DNA of 64,000 bases from JAICTV01 sp035634055 (GCA_035634055.1 DASQDR010000245.1:6766-70765), one strand, 5' to 3'; positions 24,839 through 34,291 are shown, counted from the first letter of the stretch. Notes: generated by a model from the sequence alone, not told the origin. A program made the numbers and translations.

Positions 24839-25723
24839 TTTCCCCCGCATCTCCTCCGCATCGCGCAGCACGCGCAGCAGGTACTGCCCGTACTCGCACT
24901 TGCCCGCCTGGTCCGCCAGTTTCTTGAGCTGCGGCGCGTCGATGTATCCCTTGGCAAAGGCGATCTCCTCGATGCACGCGACCTTCAGCCCCTGCCGCTC
25001 TTCCAGCGTCTGCACGAACTGCGAGCTGCTCAGCAGCGAGTCGTAGGTGCCCGTATCCAGCCAGGCGATGCCGCGGCCCATCGGCTGCACGGTCAGCGTC
25101 CCCTCGGCCAGGTACGCGCGGTTCAGGTCGGTGATCTCCAGCTCGCCGCGCGCCGACGGCTTCAGGTTTCGCGCGACTTCGGTCACCTTCGCGTCATAGT
25201 AATACAGGCCGACGACCGCCCAGTTGCTCTTGGGCTGCCTGGGCTTTTCCTCGATGCTGAGGGCGCGGAAGTTGGCGTCGAAATCCACCACGCCGTAGCG
25301 CTCCGGGTCCTTCACCTGGTAGGCAAACACGCGCGCGCCACGCGTCAGCCTGGCGGAGTCCTCGAGCATGTCGGTCAGGGCGTGACCGTAGAAGACGTTG
25401 TCGCCGAGGATCAGGCAGACCGGGCTGTCGCCGACGAAGTCTGCGCCGATGGTGAACGCCTGCGCGATTCCCTTGGGCTCGGGCTGCACCTTGTAGCTGA
25501 GCTTCAGGCCGAGCTGCGCGCCGTCGCCGAGCAGGTTCTCGATCATCGGCAAATCGCGCGGGGTGGAGATGATCAGGATCTCGCGGATGCCGGCCAGCAT
25601 CAGCACCGACAGCGGGTAGTAGATCGTCGGCTTGTCGTAGACCGGCAGCAACTGCTTGCTGATGCAGCGCGTCAGCGGGTAAAGCCGGGTGCCGGCCCCG
25701 CCCGCGAGAATGATGCCCTTCAT
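24836..25723 (-). CDS. rfbA: Glucose-1-phosphate thymidylyltransferase
   Basis: 295 residues, the normal length. Joins dTTP and glucose-1-phosphate to dTDP-glucose, the first step to dTDP-rhamnose. The N-terminus MKGIILAGGAGTRLYPLTRC is the nucleotidyltransferase GGxGTRL loop, KQLLPVYDKPTIYYPLSVLM follows with the catalytic Lys, and the metal-binding Asp is in LILGDNVFYG. The GRGIAWLDTGTYDSLL motif confirms RmlA. Its stop codon overlaps a repeat element, and rfbC lies upstream on the same strand. Confidence 0.97.
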   Translation of the reverse strand: MKGIILAGGAGTRLYPLTRCISKQLLPVYDKPTIYYPLSVLMLAGIREILIISTPRDLPMIENLLGDGAQLGLKLSYKVQPEPKGIAQAFTIGADFVGDSPVCLILGDNVFYGHALTDMLEDSARLTRGARVFAYQVKDPERYGVVDFDANFRALSIEEKPRQPKSNWAVVGLYYYDAKVTEVARNLKPSARGELEITDLNRAYLAEGTLTVQPMGRGIAWLDTGTYDSLLSSSQFVQTLEERQGLKVACIEEIAFAKGYIDAPQLKKLADQAGKCEYGQYLLRVLRDAEEMRGK

Positions 25724-25825
25724 GCGACGCTCCTGAGCGGCGAAACGATAACGGGACGCGGTAACGCTGGCTAGCGGGGTCGAAGCAGCGTGGCCGGCAT
25801 GACAGGCACGGCCACTGGGGACCAG

Positions 25826-26377
25826 TCAGAACAGATCCTTCGCCTCCGCCAGCGTCGGCGTGTTGCGATCCTTTTCCGAGAGGATGGCTCGCTCGGCGTC
25901 GATGCCCCAGTCGATGTTCAGGGCCGGGTCGTTCCAGCGAATCCCGCGCTCGTCCTGCGGCGCGTAGTAGCTGCTGACCTTGTAGAGCACCTCGGTGTTC
26001 GGCTCCAGTGTGGCGAAGCCGTGGGCGAAGCCGATCGGGACCAGGATCTGGTGCCAGTTCTCCGCGCTGATGATGGCCGTCACGTGCTTGCCGAAGGTCG
26101 CCGAGCCGCGGCGGATGTCCACCGCCACGTCCAGGATCGCCCCGCGCGTCACGCGAACCAGCTTGGTCTGCGCCGTCGGCTGGACCTGGTAGTGCAGGCC
26201 GCGGACGACGCCCTTCTCAACCGAGAGCGACTGGTTGTCCTGTACGAACTCCACGTCCACGCCGAGCGCCGCCAGCCCCTTGCGGCTGAAGGTCTCGGAG
26301 AAGAAGCCGCGGTGGTCGCCGAACTTCTTCGGGACCAGGATCTTCACCGCCGGGATGTTCGTCTCGATCACCTGCAT
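25826..26377 (-). CDS. rfbC: dTDP-4-dehydrorhamnose 3,5-epimerase
   Basis: 183 residues. Epimerises C3 and C5 of the 4-keto sugar before the RfbD reduction. The cupin-type motif FFSETFSRKGL near residues 26-36 is followed by QDNQSLSVEKGVVRGLHYQ, whose His is the catalytic base. VDIRRGSATFGKHVTAIIS and PIGFAHGFATLEPNTEVLYK complete the family signature, with Tyr as the second catalytic residue. Cytosolic dimer. It is the most upstream of the four rhamnose genes. Confidence 0.97.
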   Translation of the reverse strand: MQVIETNIPAVKILVPKKFGDHRGFFSETFSRKGLAALGVDVEFVQDNQSLSVEKGVVRGLHYQVQPTAQTKLVRVTRGAILDVAVDIRRGSATFGKHVTAIISAENWHQILVPIGFAHGFATLEPNTEVLYKVSSYYAPQDERGIRWNDPALNIDWGIDAERAILSEKDRNTPTLAEAKDLF

Positions 26378-26459
26378 CGTCGTCTTTAGGGTATCGGCTG
26401 GGGGCGAGGTGTAAACCCGACGGCGCTGGCTCGGCCGGCGCGAAATCGGCGGTCGAAGC

Positions 26460-26690
26460 TCACTCGCTTGCGCCAGCGGCGTCCGCCCCCGCCTGCGCCT
26501 GCTCGCCCCCCTTGGGGGCGGCGGCGGCTTCCTCGCGGACGATCTCGTCCATCATGCGCGCCCACATCGTGGACGGCCGCGAGACCGACGCGTACGTCTC
26601 CTCGTACCGCACGAGCAGCCGCTGCTGGTAGAAGCTGCCGGCGAAGCAGGCCGATGTGGCGAGAAAGAGCACCCACGCGCACGCCTTCAC
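26460..26690 (-). CDS. Small single-pass membrane protein, unknown
   Basis: 76 residues from the GTG at 26690, supported by GGAGGATGAGG a few bases before it. One hydrophobic segment (AWVLFLATSACFAGSFY, about 4-20) is followed by a charged stretch and an Ala/Gly-rich tail. No family is recognised. It lies between ispH and rfbC, 82 bases from rfbC and in the same direction, so it could belong to the transcript. The strong ribosome site makes it more likely real than most small frames here. Confidence 0.5.
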   Translation of the reverse strand: MKACAWVLFLATSACFAGSFYQQRLLVRYEETYASVSRPSTMWARMMDEIVREEAAAAPKGGEQAQAGADAAGASE

Positions 26691-26866
26691 CCGTTCCTCA
26701 TCCTCCCGGGGCGGACAAACCGACCGCCCTTGTCGGCTTTATCGGATGAATCGGGGGGTGACTTGGGTGAGGCGGGATGCGCCGCGCGATGGCGGGTCGC
26801 GCCACCGTGGCCGTAAGGCAACGTAAGCGTTGCCTGGCTAGGCTTCGTTCTCGAGGCTTTGGCGGC

Positions 26867-27811
26867 CTACGCGGATCCCAGCACGGCCAGGCTTTTGGCG
26901 GACTTGGGCAGGTCGAAGAAGACGTCCTCCTCGACCAGCGTGCGCTCCTCCACCGCCCCGCCGAACTCGCGCAGCAGGCGGGCGATCAGGTTCTGCACCA
27001 GGTGCTCGGGCGCCGACGCGCCGGCCGTCACCAGCACCGTGCTGGTCGCGCTGAACCACTCCGGGCGAAGCTCCGACTCGTCGTCGATCAGGTACGCCGC
27101 CTTCCCGCGCTCGTTGGCGCGCTCGACCAGCCGCTTGGAGTTGGAGCTGTTCTTCGATCCGATCACCAGCACGATGTCTACCTCGCCCGCGAGCTGCGTG
27201 ACGGCCCCCTGGCGATTGGTGGTGGCGTAGCAGATGTCGTCCTTGGCCGGGTAGCGGACGGCGGGGTATTTCCGCTTGATGGCCGAGATCACCCGGGTGG
27301 CGTCGGAGACGCTCAGGGTCGTCTGCGTGACGTAGGCGACCCTGTCCGGGTTCGGCAAGTTCAGGGCCTCGACCTCGTCCGCCGACTCGACGATCACCAC
27401 GTGGTCCGGCGCCTCGCCGACCGTGCCGACGGCCTCGTCGTGGTTGCGGTGCCCGACGAACAGGATGGTGTACCCGTCGCGGGCGTAGCGGATGACCTCG
27501 AAGTGGACCTTGGTGACCAGCGGGCAGGTGGCGTCCACCTCGACCAGCCGCCGCGCCTGCGCCTGCCGGCGGACCTCCGGGGCGATCCCGTGGGCGCTGT
27601 AGACCACGATCCCCCCCTCGGGCACCTCGGCGATCTCGTTGACGAACGTCACGCCGCGCCCCTGGAACCCCTCGACCACGTGCCGGTTATGCACGATCTC
27701 GTGGAACACGTAGACGGGCGGCCCCTTGGCCTGGAGGACCTGCTCGACCGTGTCGATCGCCATGTTGACGCCGGCACAAAAGCCGCGGGGATTGGCCAGG
27801 ATGATCTTCAT
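26867..27811 (-). CDS. ispH: 4-hydroxy-3-methylbut-2-enyl diphosphate reductase
   Basis: 314 residues from the ATG at 27811; in-frame sequence before it contains repeat DNA. Last enzyme of the MEP isoprenoid pathway, turning HMBPP into IPP and DMAPP with a [4Fe-4S] cluster. The three cluster cysteines are at 12 (ANPRGFCAGV), 96 (VDATCPLVTKVH) and 194 (DDICYATTNRQ). The catalytic Glu is within TQTTLSVSDA-region sequence, and GSKNSSNSKRL completes the active-site motif. Length is normal. It is next to the rhamnose run but is not a pathway partner. Confidence 0.97.
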   Translation of the reverse strand: MKIILANPRGFCAGVNMAIDTVEQVLQAKGPPVYVFHEIVHNRHVVEGFQGRGVTFVNEIAEVPEGGIVVYSAHGIAPEVRRQAQARRLVEVDATCPLVTKVHFEVIRYARDGYTILFVGHRNHDEAVGTVGEAPDHVVIVESADEVEALNLPNPDRVAYVTQTTLSVSDATRVISAIKRKYPAVRYPAKDDICYATTNRQGAVTQLAGEVDIVLVIGSKNSSNSKRLVERANERGKAAYLIDDESELRPEWFSATSTVLVTAGASAPEHLVQNLIARLLREFGGAVEERTLVEEDVFFDLPKSAKSLAVLGSA

Positions 27812-28365
27812 GCTGCTCGCCCCATCGTATCGGCGCCGCAAACCTCGCGTCCACGGGGCCGGCGCGGCCGAGGCCGGTACCAAGGTTTTCGGCCGACAAC
27901 GGCGGTTCAGGTTGATAATCTGAGGCGGTGGCGGCGGACGGGCGGGCTTGGCCCTGCCGCAAGGGGCGACATCGTTATATCGACCAACGTTCGCGTGCCG
28001 TGCCGCGGCTCCCTCGCCCCGGTAGGCCGGGGAGAGGGTCGCGGTGAGGGGCGAGCGGCGTGAGGAGATCATGGAACGCAACTTGGCTGAGGCGGTCCCC
28101 CCGCGACCGGTGCCCGTCAGATCCGCGCCGCCGGCCCTCACCCCCGCCCTCTCCGGGCGTACCGGGAGAGGGAGTGGCCTACTGGCGACATCGAAATGTG
28201 CAAAACGAACCCAAAGTTCAAAAAACGCTCCTAAGCACCGATCCCTCAAAAGGTTGCAGCGGTCATCCGCGCACGAATCGCCCGGGCAACCCCGCCCTTG
28301 CCTTTACTGACACCACCCTTATCTTCTGCCCCAGCGACCCCCACGACCTCCCACGGAGTTGACCC
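27812..28365. other. 554-base gene-free region with repeats
   Basis: This divergent region separates ispH (leftward) and the DUF1015 gene (rightward). It holds the CCCTC-type palindrome at 28009-28174 and, after it, an unusually A-rich patch near 28193-28232 (tgcaaaacgaacccaaagtt and following). ACGGAG at 28353-28358 is the likely ribosome site of the next gene. No convincing open frame. Confidence 0.55.
28009..28174. repeat. Palindrome with CTCCC...GAGGG arms
   Basis: The left arm at 28009-28050 contains an inner hairpin (CCCCGGTAGGCCGGGG) and ends GCGGTGAGGG. The right arm at 28135-28174 is close to its reverse complement, with inner hairpin CTCCGGGCGTACCGGGAG. Words of this kind (CCCTCACCC followed by CCCTCTCC and a small hairpin) are common intergenic repeats in several bacterial phyla. 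No open frame lies inside. Confidence 0.7.
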
Positions 28366-29670
28366 TTGGCCACGATCCGTCCGTTTTCCGGCATCCGTTA
28401 CGGCAAGCAGTTCGCGGATGTCTCCAGCCTGATCGCCCCGCCCTACGACGTGCTGGACGAGGCGCAGAAGGCGGCGCTCCAGGCGAAGCACCCGAACAAC
28501 ATCGTCACCGTCGACCTCCCCTGGATGCCCCCCAAGACGGTCGGCCCGGACGACGCCTACGAGCGGGCGAACCACACGCTGGGCGCCTGGCGGACGGGCG
28601 GGGTGCTCCAGGAGGACCGTCGGCGAGCGATTTACCCCTACACCCAGACCTTCGAGCACGCCGGCAAGACCTTCCACCGCCGCGGGTTCATCTGCCTGGT
28701 CAAGCTGACGCCCTTTGGCGAGGACGTCATTCCGCACGAGAAGACTTACGCCGGCCCGATCGAGGACCGGCTGAAGCTCATGCGGGCGACGGGGATGCAG
28801 TTGTCGCCGATCTTCGGGCTGTTCGCCGACCCGCGCGGGCAGGTGACGTCGCTGCTCTACAGCCACGCGGGCAAGCCGGAGCAGACCGGAACGCTGGACG
28901 GCGTGAAGAACGACCTCTGGAGCGTGATCGACGCCGAGATCGAGAACCAGGTCGTGGACCTGATGCGCGGGCGCAAGATCTACATCGCCGACGGGCACCA
29001 CCGCTACACCACCGCGCTGGGGTACCAGCAGGAGCAGGTGGCCGCCAACGGCGGCAAGCCGCTGCCGCCCACGCACCCGGCCAACTACTGCATGTTCGTC
29101 CTGGTCGGCATGCAGGACGACGGGCTGCTGATCCTCCCGACCCACCGGCTGATCGGCGGGATCGAGGGGTTCGACATGCAGATCTTGGGCAACTCCGTCA
29201 AGGAGCACTTCGAGGTCATCGAGAGCCCGATGCGCCCGGAGCAGTTCGACGACGTGGCGCAGACCGACGCGAGCAAGCGACCGCACGAATTCGGGTTGTA
29301 TGACGGCGTTACCCGCAAGTTCTTCCTGCTGCGGCTGAAGAACCCCGACGTGCTCAAGGCGTACGAGCCGGGGCGGAGCGAGGCGTGGCGGCGGCTGGAC
29401 GTGGCGATCCTCCAGCGCTACCTGCTGGACGAGGTGCTCCAGCCGGACTTCGCCCCCAAGGGCAAGGAACTCACCCGCGGCTACACCGCCGACGCCGCCA
29501 CCATCGCCCGCGACGTCGACGGCAAGAAGTACCAGGTCGCCCTGATGCTCCGCCCCACGCCGCTGCCCGCCCTGGAAGAACTCGGCCGCCACGGCGAGGT
29601 GATGCCGCAGAAGAGCACCTACTTCTACCCGAAGCTGGCGACCGGGCTGGTGATGAACCCGATCCGCTAG
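28366..29670 (+). CDS. DUF1015 family protein
   Basis: 434 residues from a TTG at 28366, preceded by ACGGAG at a good distance. The N-terminal ATIRPFSGIRY with LIAPPYDVLDEAQ (residues 22-34) and the central ADGHHRYTTALGYQQE (about 206-221) are the defining DUF1015 motifs. The GHHR region suggests a nucleotide or phosphate site, but the family's role in bacteria is not established. Length agrees with the family. Its TAG stop overlaps the stop of the convergent S1/P1-like gene by three bases (shared CTAG). Confidence 0.92.
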   Translation: MATIRPFSGIRYGKQFADVSSLIAPPYDVLDEAQKAALQAKHPNNIVTVDLPWMPPKTVGPDDAYERANHTLGAWRTGGVLQEDRRRAIYPYTQTFEHAGKTFHRRGFICLVKLTPFGEDVIPHEKTYAGPIEDRLKLMRATGMQLSPIFGLFADPRGQVTSLLYSHAGKPEQTGTLDGVKNDLWSVIDAEIENQVVDLMRGRKIYIADGHHRYTTALGYQQEQVAANGGKPLPPTHPANYCMFVLVGMQDDGLLILPTHRLIGGIEGFDMQILGNSVKEHFEVIESPMRPEQFDDVAQTDASKRPHEFGLYDGVTRKFFLLRLKNPDVLKAYEPGRSEAWRRLDVAILQRYLLDEVLQPDFAPKGKELTRGYTADAATIARDVDGKKYQVALMLRPTPLPALEELGRHGEVMPQKSTYFYPKLATGLVMNPIR

Positions 29671-30875
29671 GCGGCAGGAGGATCATCACCCCGCGGCGGG
29701 CGCGGCGGCGCGGCGGGCGCGGTGGGCGCGGTGGTTGCCGGTGCGGTTGTTGGGGGCGCGATAAAGTTCGACGCGGGGGCGCGGGCTTCATCCCAGGCTT
29801 GGCGGAACACGCGCTGGATGCGCTTGACCGCCCACGCCTGCTGGCGCGCCTTCATCTCCATGACCGACATTTCGCGGCCCTGGTAGGTGCCGGTGGCGCG
29901 GAAGAACGTTTCGGTGTCGAAGTCGGCGGCGGCCGGGCCTTCTGGTTTCTCCGGCGTCCCGCCCTGCTTCGCGGCGCGCATCGCGGCGACGCCGATCAGC
30001 GGCAGCGCGTCGTAGCTGGTCATCGAGACCTCGAGCGTCGCCTGCCAAAGATCGTCGGTCTGCACCGGGTCGCTCACCTCGTCGAGCGCCCGCTCGAACA
30101 GCGGCCAGAACGCCTCGCGCAGCGGGAGGTAATCGGCCTTCTCGTCGTCGGCCATCACGTACTCCATCTGCGCGTGGACGTTTGGGGCCTTGCGCTTCTC
30201 GGCGAAGTACGCGGCGCTCTTGTAGTCCAGCGTGGCGTGGTGCGGCTGGGTGTTGTCGGCCAGGTAGTGGGCGAGGAAGCCGGCCCACCGCGCGGCATGC
30301 TCGTCGCGCGGGTGCTGCCCGTGCTTGTCGTTGAGCCGGCCGGCGCGGATCTGCTCGACCAGCTTGCGATAACAGTCCTCGACGCGGAATGGCAGCATGC
30401 CCGCCTGCGCGTAGCGCGGGTCCTTCATGTCGCGCGGCACATCGGCGGCGCGAGGCTTTCCGGACAGGTCGTGGCGGTACGCGCGCTTCTCCTCGCCGGT
30501 GACGAACAGCTCGAGGTCGATGAAGTGCAGCAGCCGCTCGGGCACGCCGAACGGCTCGAGCTTCTTCTCCTCGCGCCCCGCCATCAGCACTTCGGTGTCG
30601 GGGATGACCGACCAGAACGGGATGCCGTCGGCGCCGCGCGGCACGATCCCCTGCCGCTGGTTGAGGAACCACTGCTTCTCCGCCGCCATGTCCATCAGCC
30701 CCGGCGTGGCGTCGGCCAGCCACCGCTTCATGTCCGGCGGCGTCTGCGGGTCCGCGATCAGGCGGGCAACCGCGATGCGGGTGAGCTGGATGTGCTCCTT
30801 CGTCCCCCACCCCAAGGCCAGCAGCGGGAAGGCCAGGAGCGCGAGGAGGAACGCGGGGAGCGAGGGGCGGCGCAT
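29667..30875 (-). CDS. Exported S1/P1 nuclease- or phospholipase C-like zinc hydrolase
   Basis: 402 residues. A signal peptide (MRRPSLPAFLLALLAFPLLALG) is followed directly by WGTKEHIQLTRIAVARL. This places a Trp at the mature N-terminus, as in the zinc-dependent phospholipase C/S1-P1 nuclease superfamily, where that residue ligates zinc. HFIDLELF and HYLADNTQPHHATLDY provide further His/Asp ligands. The middle and the Pro/Thr/Ala-rich tail differ from both named families, so I call only the superfamily. It is expected outside the inner membrane. It is convergent with the DUF1015 gene, overlapping at the stop codons. Confidence 0.78.
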   Translation of the reverse strand: MRRPSLPAFLLALLAFPLLALGWGTKEHIQLTRIAVARLIADPQTPPDMKRWLADATPGLMDMAAEKQWFLNQRQGIVPRGADGIPFWSVIPDTEVLMAGREEKKLEPFGVPERLLHFIDLELFVTGEEKRAYRHDLSGKPRAADVPRDMKDPRYAQAGMLPFRVEDCYRKLVEQIRAGRLNDKHGQHPRDEHAARWAGFLAHYLADNTQPHHATLDYKSAAYFAEKRKAPNVHAQMEYVMADDEKADYLPLREAFWPLFERALDEVSDPVQTDDLWQATLEVSMTSYDALPLIGVAAMRAAKQGGTPEKPEGPAAADFDTETFFRATGTYQGREMSVMEMKARQQAWAVKRIQRVFRQAWDEARAPASNFIAPPTTAPATTAPTAPAAPPRPPRGDDPPAA

Positions 30876-30920
30876 GCGGTGAGGATAAGCGGGGAAGCGA
30901 GCGAGGACTATGAGGGAAGG

Positions 30921-30976
30921 GACGGAGGGGGGAGCGATGGAGCGACGAAGCGATGGAGCGACGAAGCGACGAAGGG
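30921..30976. repeat. GGAGCGACGAAGCGA tandem-type repeat (copy 1)
   Basis: Alternating gatggagcgacgaagc and gcgacgaag words fill 30921-30976, just upstream of the exported hydrolase gene and 59 bases from the end of the 31 kb gene. A matching tract in the opposite orientation is at 60892-60946. No open frame is supported. Confidence 0.65.
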
Positions 30977-31034
30977 AGTCAACGTCCCACGTCCGACGCC
31001 CAGAACGCAGCAGTCAGCACTCCTCGCCCGCGCC

Positions 31035-31865
31035 CTACCGCGGGGCGTCGAGGGGATCGCCGAAGATGATCTGGCGGAAGACGTGCTTGCCGGTGACGGT
31101 CTCGGTCCCCTTCATCAGCAGGAAGACCGGGCGGGAGACGCTGGCGGTGTAGGTGTCAGTCGTCTCCTGCCGCCAGAGCACCACGACCGCGACCGGCTGT
31201 TCCTTGCCCGGCTGGAGCATCTGGACGAGCCACTGCGCGGCGGTCTGATTGGCGCGGGCGGCGGCGGCGGCGTCGACCGGGATCATTCGCTCGCGGACGG
31301 CCGCCGGCAGGTCGGCGGCGGCGGCGGCGCGGAAGGTGTCAGCCAGGTCCGTCGCCAGCGTCGCGGGGACGCGCGGGTAGACGTGCATCCCGATCACCTT
31401 CGACCCGGTCGTCGCCCCCAGCAGCCGCTCGGGAAGCTGGAGCTCGTCCGACGCGAACGTGCGTAGGACCGGCCCGTTGTTCAGGCTCGCGACCAGGCCG
31501 CGAAGGTCCTTGCCGCACGCGAGCTCCGCGAAGTGCGCGACCGCCTCCGACCACCCGCGCGGGGCGGCGTGCGATGAAGGCAAGGCGGGCATGCCGGCGA
31601 CCGGCGCAACGGGCGGCGCCGGCGACAGTGCGGCGGCGGACGGCGCGGGCGCCGCGTGGGCAACGCCGTGCGCGTCTGACGCGTCGGCGGTCGCCTCGGC
31701 GGCGCGCGCTTCGGTCGTCCACGGCAGGTGAACCGGCGCGGCCGCGGCGGACGCCCCCGCGCCCGGCGCCGTCGGCGCGGGCTGGGTGGTCTGCGCGGCG
31801 GTGACGCCTGACACCGCCATCGCGGCGAGCAGGCACGTCCCCCGGAGCTGGTTGCGGCACGGCAT
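31035..31865 (-). CDS. Secreted protein of unknown function
   Basis: 276 residues. I place the start at the ATG at 31865 because GAGG lies six bases upstream; in-frame ATGs at 31871 and 31877 are possible. A signal peptide (RGTCLLAAMAVSGVTAAQ) is followed by about 75 Ala/Pro/Ser-rich residues and then a folded-looking domain from about residue 105 (WSEAVAHFAELACGKDLRGL). No family is recognised. Expected in the periplasm or outside. It lies in the same direction as the exported hydrolase downstream, with the repeat between them. Confidence 0.7.
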   Translation of the reverse strand: MPCRNQLRGTCLLAAMAVSGVTAAQTTQPAPTAPGAGASAAAAPVHLPWTTEARAAEATADASDAHGVAHAAPAPSAAALSPAPPVAPVAGMPALPSSHAAPRGWSEAVAHFAELACGKDLRGLVASLNNGPVLRTFASDELQLPERLLGATTGSKVIGMHVYPRVPATLATDLADTFRAAAAADLPAAVRERMIPVDAAAAARANQTAAQWLVQMLQPGKEQPVAVVVLWRQETTDTYTASVSRPVFLLMKGTETVTGKHVFRQIIFGDPLDAPR

Positions 31866-32088
31866 ATTCATCCTCATTATCGTCCGCCGGACCGGAAGAT
31901 TCGAGAAACGCCCGCGCCCGTGACGTTTCTCACCCCCCGCCAAATCGCGCCCCGACCGGCGCTCGCGCCACGCAAGATCTTATTGGACGCTTTGGCAGAT
32001 TTTCTCCCGCTGTGCGACGCGCGCGACTCTTCTACGATCGCCGACGGAGCGGCCGGGCGGATGGAACACGCCGGCCGACGCGTTGCTT

Positions 32089-34269
32089 ATGCCTCGAAAC
32101 GTTGGCGCCCCTCGAACTTCCCGCTTCGTCCTGCTGGCCAGCATCTGCGTGGTCATCGCCGCGCTCTACCTCGCGCAGGAGGTGTTGATCCCGCTGGCGC
32201 TGGCGATGCTGCTCAGCTTCCTGATGGCGCCGATCGCCGGGCGGCTGGAGCGCTGGCGCTTCGGTCGCATCCCGAGCGTGCTGGTCGTCGTGATGGTCCT
32301 GTTCGCCGCGTTCGCGGTGCTGGGGTACGTCGTGGGGCTCCAGCTCTACGACCTGGCCGCCAACATCGACAAGTACCGTGACAACATCACCGCCAAGGTC
32401 GAACGCCTGCCCCTGCGCAAGGGCGGCGTGCTGGAGAAGCTCCAGGAGATCCCGGCCGAGGTCCAGAAGAAGATCGACCAGCCGCAGCAGCAGTCCACCA
32501 CGCAGACCAGCCAGCCAAGCGAGCGCGCCGCCGAGGTGATCGCCCAGGAACTCTCCACCCGCACCGGCGACCCGCGCACGGTCACCGAGCGCTCCAAGCC
32601 GACCGCGCAGCAGGCGAGCAACGGCGCGCCCACCACGCAGTGGACCAAGGAAAACCCCCTGCCGGTGGCGATGGTGCAGCCCAAGGCGTCACCCTTGCAG
32701 ACGCTGGGGCATTACCTCGGCCTCACCCTCGGGCCCCTTGGCACGCTGGGCATCGTCATCGTCTTCGTGATCTTCATGCTGCTCCAGCGCGAGGACCTGC
32801 GCAACCGGCTGATCCGGCTGATCGGCGGCGCGCGGCTGACCGTCGCCACCACCGCGCTCGACGACGCCTCGGGGCGCATCCAGCGCTACCTGCTGGCGCA
32901 GGCGATCGTCAACGGCACCTACGGCTGCGCCATCGCGCTGGGGCTGTGGATCATCGGCGCCACGCTCGGACAAAGCGACCCGGCGGGAACCGCGTCCTTC
33001 CCCAACGTCATCCTCTGGGGGTTGCTCTGCGCGGTCCTGCGCTTCATCCCCTACATCGGCCCGTGGATCGCCGCCGCCTTCCCGCTGCTGATCTCCCTGG
33101 CGGTCTACAAGGGAATGGGCGTCTTCGTCGCCACCGGGCTGCTCTTCGTGGGCATCGAGCTGGCCAGCAACAACTTCATGGAGCCCTGGCTTTACGGCAC
33201 CAGCACCGGCATGAGCACGGTGGCGATCCTGGTGTCGGCGGTCTTCTGGACCTGGCTGTGGGGCCCGATCGGGCTGCTGCTGGCAACGCCGCTCACGGTC
33301 GTGCTGGTGGTGCTCGGCAAGTACGTCCCGCAGTTGCAGTTCCTCGACGTGCTGCTCGGCGACGAACCCGTGCTCGACCCGCCGACGCGCATCTACCAGC
33401 GCATGCTCGCCCTCGACGCCGACGAGGCGATGGAGCTGGCCGAGCAGTACCTGCACGAGGGGACGCTGGAATCGGTCTACGACGACGTGCTGCTGCCCGC
33501 GCTGGCGATGGCGGAGCAGGACCGCCACAAGGGGCTGCTCGACGACCGCCGGCAGGGTTTCATCCGCGGCGCGATGCGCGACATGATCGAGGAGCTCGGC
33601 GACCAGGAGCGCATCCGAGGCGTGCGCTCGGCGGCGGTGGAGGTCGAGCAGATCGCCCGTGGCGAGAAATCGCCGGGCGAGGCGGGCACCGCCGCCAGCA
33701 GCGCCCGCGAGGGCACCAGCAACGGCAGCCGGGGCGGCGGCAACGGAAAGTCCGCGCGCGGCGTGTTCAGTTCCATCACCAGCGGCCCGGGAGCGAGCGG
33801 AGAGAGCGATGCACGCCAGCCCGACGTCCGCATCGAGCGCGCCATGATTCCCAAGGGGTGCACCGTCAGCGTCGTCTGCCTGCCCGCCCACGACGAGGCC
33901 GACGAGATCTGCAACCTGATGCTCGCCCAACTGCTCGAGCTGCGCGGCTACTGCACCTACTCGATCTCGCAGGCGGCGCTGGCCAGCGAGATGATCGGAA
34001 AGGTCGAGGAGCACCGCGCCGACGTGGTGGTCGTCAGCGCCCTGCCGCCGGCCGCCGTCGCCCACTCGCGCTACCTCTGCAAGCGCGTCCACGTCCGCTT
34101 CCCCGAAGCCAACATGGCCGTGGGCATCTGGGCTTACAAGGGAGAGCTGCGCAAGGCGAAGGAGCGAATCACCTGCATCGGCAGCGTCCAGCTCGCGACC
34201 TCCCTGGCGGACATGCAGCGCGTGATCGACCAGCTCGCCCAACCCGCGATGATCCGCGAGACGCGTTAG
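32089..34269 (+). CDS. AI-2E/PerM-family transporter with large C-terminal cytoplasmic domain
   Basis: 726 residues from the ATG at 32089; a TTG two codons earlier is possible. Residues 1-430 are the AI-2E-family membrane domain with about eight helices. It opens with ALYLAQEVLIPLALAMLLSF and carries the family motifs FVIFMLLQREDLRNRLIRL, RFIPYIGPWIAAAFPLLISL and WGPIGLLLATPLTVVLVVLG. A Gln/Ser/Thr-rich loop (about 140-195) is inserted between helices. After the membrane part come a helical segment, a Gly/Ser linker (about 530-575) and a last domain (about 590-720, TVSVVCLPAHDEADEICNLM onward) that resembles a B12-binding-like Rossmann fold without the cobalamin His motif. The cargo is unknown. 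It is convergent with atpG. Confidence 0.88.
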   Translation: MPRNVGAPRTSRFVLLASICVVIAALYLAQEVLIPLALAMLLSFLMAPIAGRLERWRFGRIPSVLVVVMVLFAAFAVLGYVVGLQLYDLAANIDKYRDNITAKVERLPLRKGGVLEKLQEIPAEVQKKIDQPQQQSTTQTSQPSERAAEVIAQELSTRTGDPRTVTERSKPTAQQASNGAPTTQWTKENPLPVAMVQPKASPLQTLGHYLGLTLGPLGTLGIVIVFVIFMLLQREDLRNRLIRLIGGARLTVATTALDDASGRIQRYLLAQAIVNGTYGCAIALGLWIIGATLGQSDPAGTASFPNVILWGLLCAVLRFIPYIGPWIAAAFPLLISLAVYKGMGVFVATGLLFVGIELASNNFMEPWLYGTSTGMSTVAILVSAVFWTWLWGPIGLLLATPLTVVLVVLGKYVPQLQFLDVLLGDEPVLDPPTRIYQRMLALDADEAMELAEQYLHEGTLESVYDDVLLPALAMAEQDRHKGLLDDRRQGFIRGAMRDMIEELGDQERIRGVRSAAVEVEQIARGEKSPGEAGTAASSAREGTSNGSRGGGNGKSARGVFSSITSGPGASGESDARQPDVRIERAMIPKGCTVSVVCLPAHDEADEICNLMLAQLLELRGYCTYSISQAALASEMIGKVEEHRADVVVVSALPPAAVAHSRYLCKRVHVRFPEANMAVGIWAYKGELRKAKERITCIGSVQLATSLADMQRVIDQLAQPAMIRETR

Positions 34270-34291
34270 GGAACAAGCTGACAGGGTCTCG

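Noticed and set aside
27812..28249. N-terminal extension of IspH
   Set aside because: The in-frame codons pass through the CCCTC-type palindrome, and the conserved IspH N-terminus starts at 27811.
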